Positions 31,600-34,082 of a stretch of 34,082 nucleotides of DNA are shown here, in pieces (the first letter of the stretch is position 1; every line of letters starts with the position of its first letter). The stretch covers positions 1 through 34,082 of the forward strand of contig JAXEXP010000088.1 in NCBI GenBank assembly GCA_034113365.1, in the 5' to 3' direction. A model generated the notes under the pieces. The model did not search any database and was not told where the DNA came from. It saw only the letters and a list, made by a program, of their open reading frames with translations. A program made the position numbers and the translations under genes. Origin of the DNA: Spyradocola sp034113365. GTDB lineage: Bacteria; Bacillota; Clostridia; Christensenellales; UBA1750.

Positions 31600-32559
31600 T
31601 TAGAAATCCGTGCAGCGCACCAGAGCCTTGATGAAGCCCATGGGCTTGGTCTCCATGTCGGTGTTCGCCTTGTCGAACTCGTCCAGGCCGTAGATGTTGT
31701 TGCACACGCCCTTGTAGTTCCACTGGCCCAGGCGGATCATGTCCAGCGCGTTCTGGCAGCACTGCGCCTGGAACAGCTGGCGGCGCTCATGGGTATTGAT
31801 CACGGTAATGCCCTTCCAACCCCACAGGCGGAAGTCCACGGTGCGGTCTCCGCCCTGATGCCAGCCCGCGACGCCCATCGTGCCATGCACGCCCGTCATG
31901 TCGCCTGCAAGACGCAGGCCGTCCTGCGTGCCGGTGAACTCGCCGACCACCGGGAAGCCGCGCGCGAAAATGTCGCCCGTCCAATCATTGACGATGTAGT
32001 CCGCAGGCACCTCCTCGGGCGTGTAAACTTCGTCCGCACCGAAGCGCAGCGCGTTTTCACGCGCCTCCTGACGGGGATCCACCACCACGATGTGCCCCGC
32101 GCCCTTGGCGCGCATCAGCGTCATCAGACCCAGACCCATGTAGCCCGCGCCCACCAGCGCAAAGGTGTCGCCGGGCTTTTCCAGATGCAGCTTGGAGGCG
32201 ACGGAGACGATGCAGCTCAGCGGCTCGGCCACCGCGTCCTCGTCGGCCAGATCCTCAGGGACGGGTACGACAAGGCTCTCGCGGCAGAGGCAGTATTCCG
32301 CGTAGCTGGGGGTATCGCACAGGCCCGTGACCTTGTCGCCCACCTTGTACTTCGTCACGCCCTCGCCCAGCGCCACCACCGTGCCCAGAGGCTCATGGCC
32401 CATGAACTCTCCGCCCTTGGCCTCCGCCCACGGATGCCAGTCGGACATGCACAGTCCGGTGTACTTGACCTTGATGAGTACCTGACCGGGACCGGGAACG
32501 AGATCGGGAACTTCAATGATGCGGCTTGTGCGCGGACCTGTCATCTGCAGTTGTTTCAT
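31600..32559 (-). CDS. Zinc-dependent medium-chain alcohol/polyol dehydrogenase without structural-zinc lobe
   Basis: A 319-residue MDR-family enzyme. The catalytic zinc ligands are the Cys of TGLCMSDWHPW and His-Glu of FMGHEPLG, and the nucleotide-binding glycines are in ALVGAGYMGLG. The acidic residue in VVVDPRQEAR suggests NAD preference. The four-cysteine structural-zinc loop usual between GDKV and the cofactor domain is missing; the sequence goes from GDKVTGLCDTPSYAEYC straight on, which explains the short length. The ATG at 32559 is used because AGGAGGG (32574-32568) lies eight bases upstream; an in-frame GTG at 32568 overlaps that site. It is divergent from the acetyltransferase gene. 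The substrate is unknown; sugar alcohols or sugars are possible. Confidence 0.9.
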   Translation of the reverse strand: MKQLQMTGPRTSRIIEVPDLVPGPGQVLIKVKYTGLCMSDWHPWAEAKGGEFMGHEPLGTVVALGEGVTKYKVGDKVTGLCDTPSYAEYCLCRESLVVPVPEDLADEDAVAEPLSCIVSVASKLHLEKPGDTFALVGAGYMGLGLMTLMRAKGAGHIVVVDPRQEARENALRFGADEVYTPEEVPADYIVNDWTGDIFARGFPVVGEFTGTQDGLRLAGDMTGVHGTMGVAGWHQGGDRTVDFRLWGWKGITVINTHERRQLFQAQCCQNALDMIRLGQWNYKGVCNNIYGLDEFDKANTDMETKPMGFIKALVRCTDF

Positions 32560-32604
32560 GATATGCACCCTCCTGAGTTGATTTGTTTGTCTATTGGCAG
32601 AAAT

Positions 32605-32633
32605 ATGTTAACATGCGTTTTTCTGCTTGTCAA
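32605..32633 (-). promoter_or_regulatory. Sigma-A promoter for the dehydrogenase
   Basis: On the minus strand a perfect TTGACA (32633-32628), a 17-base spacer and TAACAT (32610-32605) with TG one base upstream. The -10 lies in the palindrome ATGTTAACAT (32605-32614). Confidence 0.87.
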
Positions 32634-32644
32634 GCGCGCGCTTG
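32631..32644. promoter_or_regulatory. Palindrome joining two divergent -35 boxes (operator candidate)
   Basis: CAAGCGCGCGCTTG is a perfect 14-base palindrome. Its left end is the CAA complement of the dehydrogenase -35 and its right end is the TTG of the acetyltransferase -35. A protein bound here would cover both promoters. Confidence 0.5.
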
Positions 32645-32670
32645 CATTTGGCGCAGAGGCGTGCTATACT
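32642..32670 (+). promoter_or_regulatory. Sigma-A promoter for the acetyltransferase-YbaK unit
   Basis: TTGCAT (32642-32647), a 17-base spacer and TATACT (32665-32670) with TG one base upstream. Transcription should start near 32677. Confidence 0.87.
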
Positions 32671-32717
32671 TTCACCAATTCCGGATATCGAACAATCCCT
32701 GGAGGAGAAAACGGAGT

Positions 32718-33203
32718 ATGGCACATTTTTTCATGACCTGGCATGCGCAGCCGCTGCCTGAATACGCGCTGCCCGAGGGCTACGCGATGCGCACCTACCG
32801 CCCCGGCGACGAGGCGGACTGGATGCGCTGCTGCAACGGCGGCGGGCTGGGCACGGAGAGCTGGACGGCGCAGGATTTTGCGCGCGAGATGCTGGGCAAG
32901 TCCGGCGTCATCCCGGAGCGCATCTTCTTTGTTGTGGATGCGCAGGGCCGCATTGCCGCCACCGCCACGGCGGTCTGTCAGTCCGAGCAGGGCTACGTCC
33001 ACATGGTCGCGGCGGACAGCGCCTATCGCGGCAGGACGCTGGGCAAGGCCGTCTGCCACGCTGTGATGCAGTACCTGATTGGCTGCGGCTATGAAAAAAT
33101 CGTGCTGGAGACCGACGACTGGCGCGAGCCCGCCATCCGCGTCTACGAGTGGCTGGGCTTTACCCGCGACCCCGCGCCCGAGGAGAAGAATACGGAGGAA
33201 TAG
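32718..33203 (+). CDS. GNAT family N-acetyltransferase
   Basis: A 161-residue protein. The GNAT core is recognisable by MRTYRPGDEADWMRCCN, the strand IFFVVDAQGRIAATATAV, the acetyl-CoA loop HMVAADSAYRGRTLGKAVCHAVM and the C-terminal ETDDWREPAIRVYEWLGF. The substrate cannot be told. The ATG at 32718 is supported by GGAGGAGAAAACGGAG just upstream; the frame is open 45 codons further but crosses the promoter. Four bases separate it from the YbaK gene, so they are co-transcribed. Confidence 0.9.
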   Translation: MAHFFMTWHAQPLPEYALPEGYAMRTYRPGDEADWMRCCNGGGLGTESWTAQDFAREMLGKSGVIPERIFFVVDAQGRIAATATAVCQSEQGYVHMVAADSAYRGRTLGKAVCHAVMQYLIGCGYEKIVLETDDWREPAIRVYEWLGFTRDPAPEEKNTEE

Positions 33204-33207
33204 AACC

Positions 33208-33681
33208 ATGGCGTTTGAAAAGGCAAGGGATCACCTTGCAAAATTCGGTCTGGACGACCGCATCCACATCTTCGACGTGTCCACCGCGACGGTGGAGCTT
33301 GCCGCGCAGGCCGTGGGCTGCGAGCCCGCGCGTATCGCCAAGACGCTCTCCTTTGAGCTGGGCGAAGGCTGCGTGCTCATCGTGTGCGCAGGCGACGTCA
33401 AGATCGACAACCGCAAATTCAAGGACGCCTTCCACACCAAGGCCAAGATGCTCTCGCCCGACCTCGCCGAGGAGCTGACCGGCCACCGCGTGGGCGGCGT
33501 GTGCCCCTTTGGCGTCAACCCGGACACCGCAAAGGTCTGCCTGGACGCGTCGCTGCGCCGCTTTGACGTGGTCTATCCCGCGGCCGGCACCGACAACACC
33601 GCCGTGCGCCTGACGCTTGACGAGCTGGAGCGCGCGACCGGCGGCGAATGGGTGGACGTCTGCAAGAGCGCACTGGCCTAA
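33208..33681 (+). CDS. YbaK/EbsC family aminoacyl-tRNA deacylase
   Basis: A 157-residue protein. The YbaK/ProX fold is seen in TATVELAAQAVGCEPARIAKTLSF, VIVCAGDVKIDNRKFKD and the nucleotide-like pocket GHRVGGVCPFGV, ending in DELERATGGEWVDVC. Members hydrolyse mischarged tRNA such as Cys- or Ala-tRNA(Pro). Which amino acid this one removes is not visible. ATG 33208 has GGAGG (33194-33198) nine bases upstream; the frame runs on upstream over the acetyltransferase end. It lies 12 bases before the next gene, which starts behind AAAGGAGG. Confidence 0.92.
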   Translation: MAFEKARDHLAKFGLDDRIHIFDVSTATVELAAQAVGCEPARIAKTLSFELGEGCVLIVCAGDVKIDNRKFKDAFHTKAKMLSPDLAEELTGHRVGGVCPFGVNPDTAKVCLDASLRRFDVVYPAAGTDNTAVRLTLDELERATGGEWVDVCKSALA

Positions 33682-33693
33682 AAGGAGGCAAAC

Positions 33694-34082
33694 ATGGCGA
33701 ATTTTGACCATATCCGCATCGGCAGCGTCGAGGAGGACAGGCTCATCCCCGTCATGCCCTTTGACACGCTCGTGCTGTCCTTCTGCGCGGATACGCCCAA
33801 AGGAACCTCCGTCGAGGTGCAGGCGCGCGTGCGCCTTGCGGGCGGGGAGCTGTCCGGCTGGTTCTCCTGGGGCCTGTGGAGCCCCTTCATCGACCGGCAC
33901 AGCATCAATTCCGCGGACGACCTCGCCGCGCTGGACACCGACACGCTGACCGTCAAGGGCGGCAGGCTCGCAGACGGCGTGCAGGTGCGCGCGCTGCTGA
34001 ACGCAAACGCCGAGGGGCAGACTCCCGTGCTGCACAGCGTCCACCTCGCGGTCAAGAACACGCAGGCCGCCTGCGACGAGCC
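33694..34082 (+). CDS. N-terminal part of a C39-peptidase-like protein (3' truncated)
   Basis: The frame from ATG 33694 stays open to the window edge (129 complete codons). AAAGGAGG is about six bases upstream. The protein has no signal peptide. It reads MPFDTLVLSFCADTPKGTSV, then VRLAGGELSGWFSWGLWSPF, a beta-rich region I associate with the front of clostridial proteins that carry a C39-like papain-fold peptidase domain further on. The peptidase domain itself would be outside the window, so the function is unproven. It appears to be the third gene of the acetyltransferase-YbaK unit. Confidence 0.6.
   Translation, partial: MANFDHIRIGSVEEDRLIPVMPFDTLVLSFCADTPKGTSVEVQARVRLAGGELSGWFSWGLWSPFIDRHSINSADDLAALDTDTLTVKGGRLADGVQVRALLNANAEGQTPVLHSVHLAVKNTQAACDE

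Noticed and set aside
1..34082. CRISPR arrays, insertion sequences, prophage or defence genes
   Set aside because: No spaced direct repeats, transposase or integrase motifs, or attachment duplications next to the tRNA genes were found.

Overview
The window is a stretch of core chromosome from a GC-rich, spore-forming member of the Bacillota, most likely class Clostridia. The evidence is the gene order yicC-remA-gmk-rpoZ-coaBC-priA-def-fmt-rsmB-rlmN-prpC-prkC-rsgA-rpe-thiN, which is the classical Bacillota arrangement, together with a clear spoIVA, an rpmE-DUF1385-prmC-prfA cluster and a ywlC-ywlE-rpiB-upp cluster. No phage, insertion sequence, CRISPR array or plasmid gene is visible. The lineage below class cannot be fixed from the sequence alone.

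Layout. Positions 1-2739 hold the 3' end of pcrA and the NAD-dependent DNA ligase. An extended -10 promoter at about 2745-2772 starts what looks like one 15-gene transcription unit (2806-16942). It covers RNA turnover, matrix/osmotic regulation, GMP kinase, RNA polymerase omega, CoA synthesis, replication restart, N-terminal formyl-Met processing, rRNA methylation, the PP2C/PASTA-kinase pair, ribosome assembly GTPase, pentose phosphate and thiamine salvage. Many junctions overlap by 4-11 bases. The unit ends at a hairpin (16953-17012) that also carries the start signals of a 51-residue two-helix membrane protein (17013-17168), in the chromosomal slot where Bacillus subtilis has spoVM. Convergent rpmB follows, then a cysteine desulfurase-thiI pair for tRNA thiolation, an L,D-transpeptidase, rpmE, DUF1385, prmC, prfA, ywlC, ywlE, a membrane methyltransferase, rpiB, upp, spoIVA and a GH51 arabinofuranosidase. 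Two tRNA genes (Arg-CCG, Leu-CAG) abut with no spacer. The right end has a beta-propeller-like protein, a divergent dehydrogenase/acetyltransferase pair, a YbaK-type deacylase and a truncated protein resembling the front of clostridial C39-type peptidases.

The most interesting signals are regulatory. (i) Four genes (51-aa membrane protein, L,D-transpeptidase, spoIVA, propeller protein) are preceded at similar distance by a GCATAT element. It is identical over 12 bases at spoIVA and the propeller gene and resembles mother-cell sporulation sigma -10 boxes. (ii) For two of these genes the element lies in the loop of an intrinsic-terminator-like hairpin whose 3' arm contains the ribosome binding site, so only transcripts begun inside the loop should be translated. 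(iii) The 51-aa gene occupies the spoVM locus without resembling SpoVM. (iv) priA seems to start at an ATT codon. (v) The rare isoleucine codon ATA is placed before CTN leucine codons far more often than chance would suggest. (vi) A 14-base palindrome joins the -35 boxes of two divergent promoters.

All calls come from reading the sequence by eye; no database search or folding program was used.
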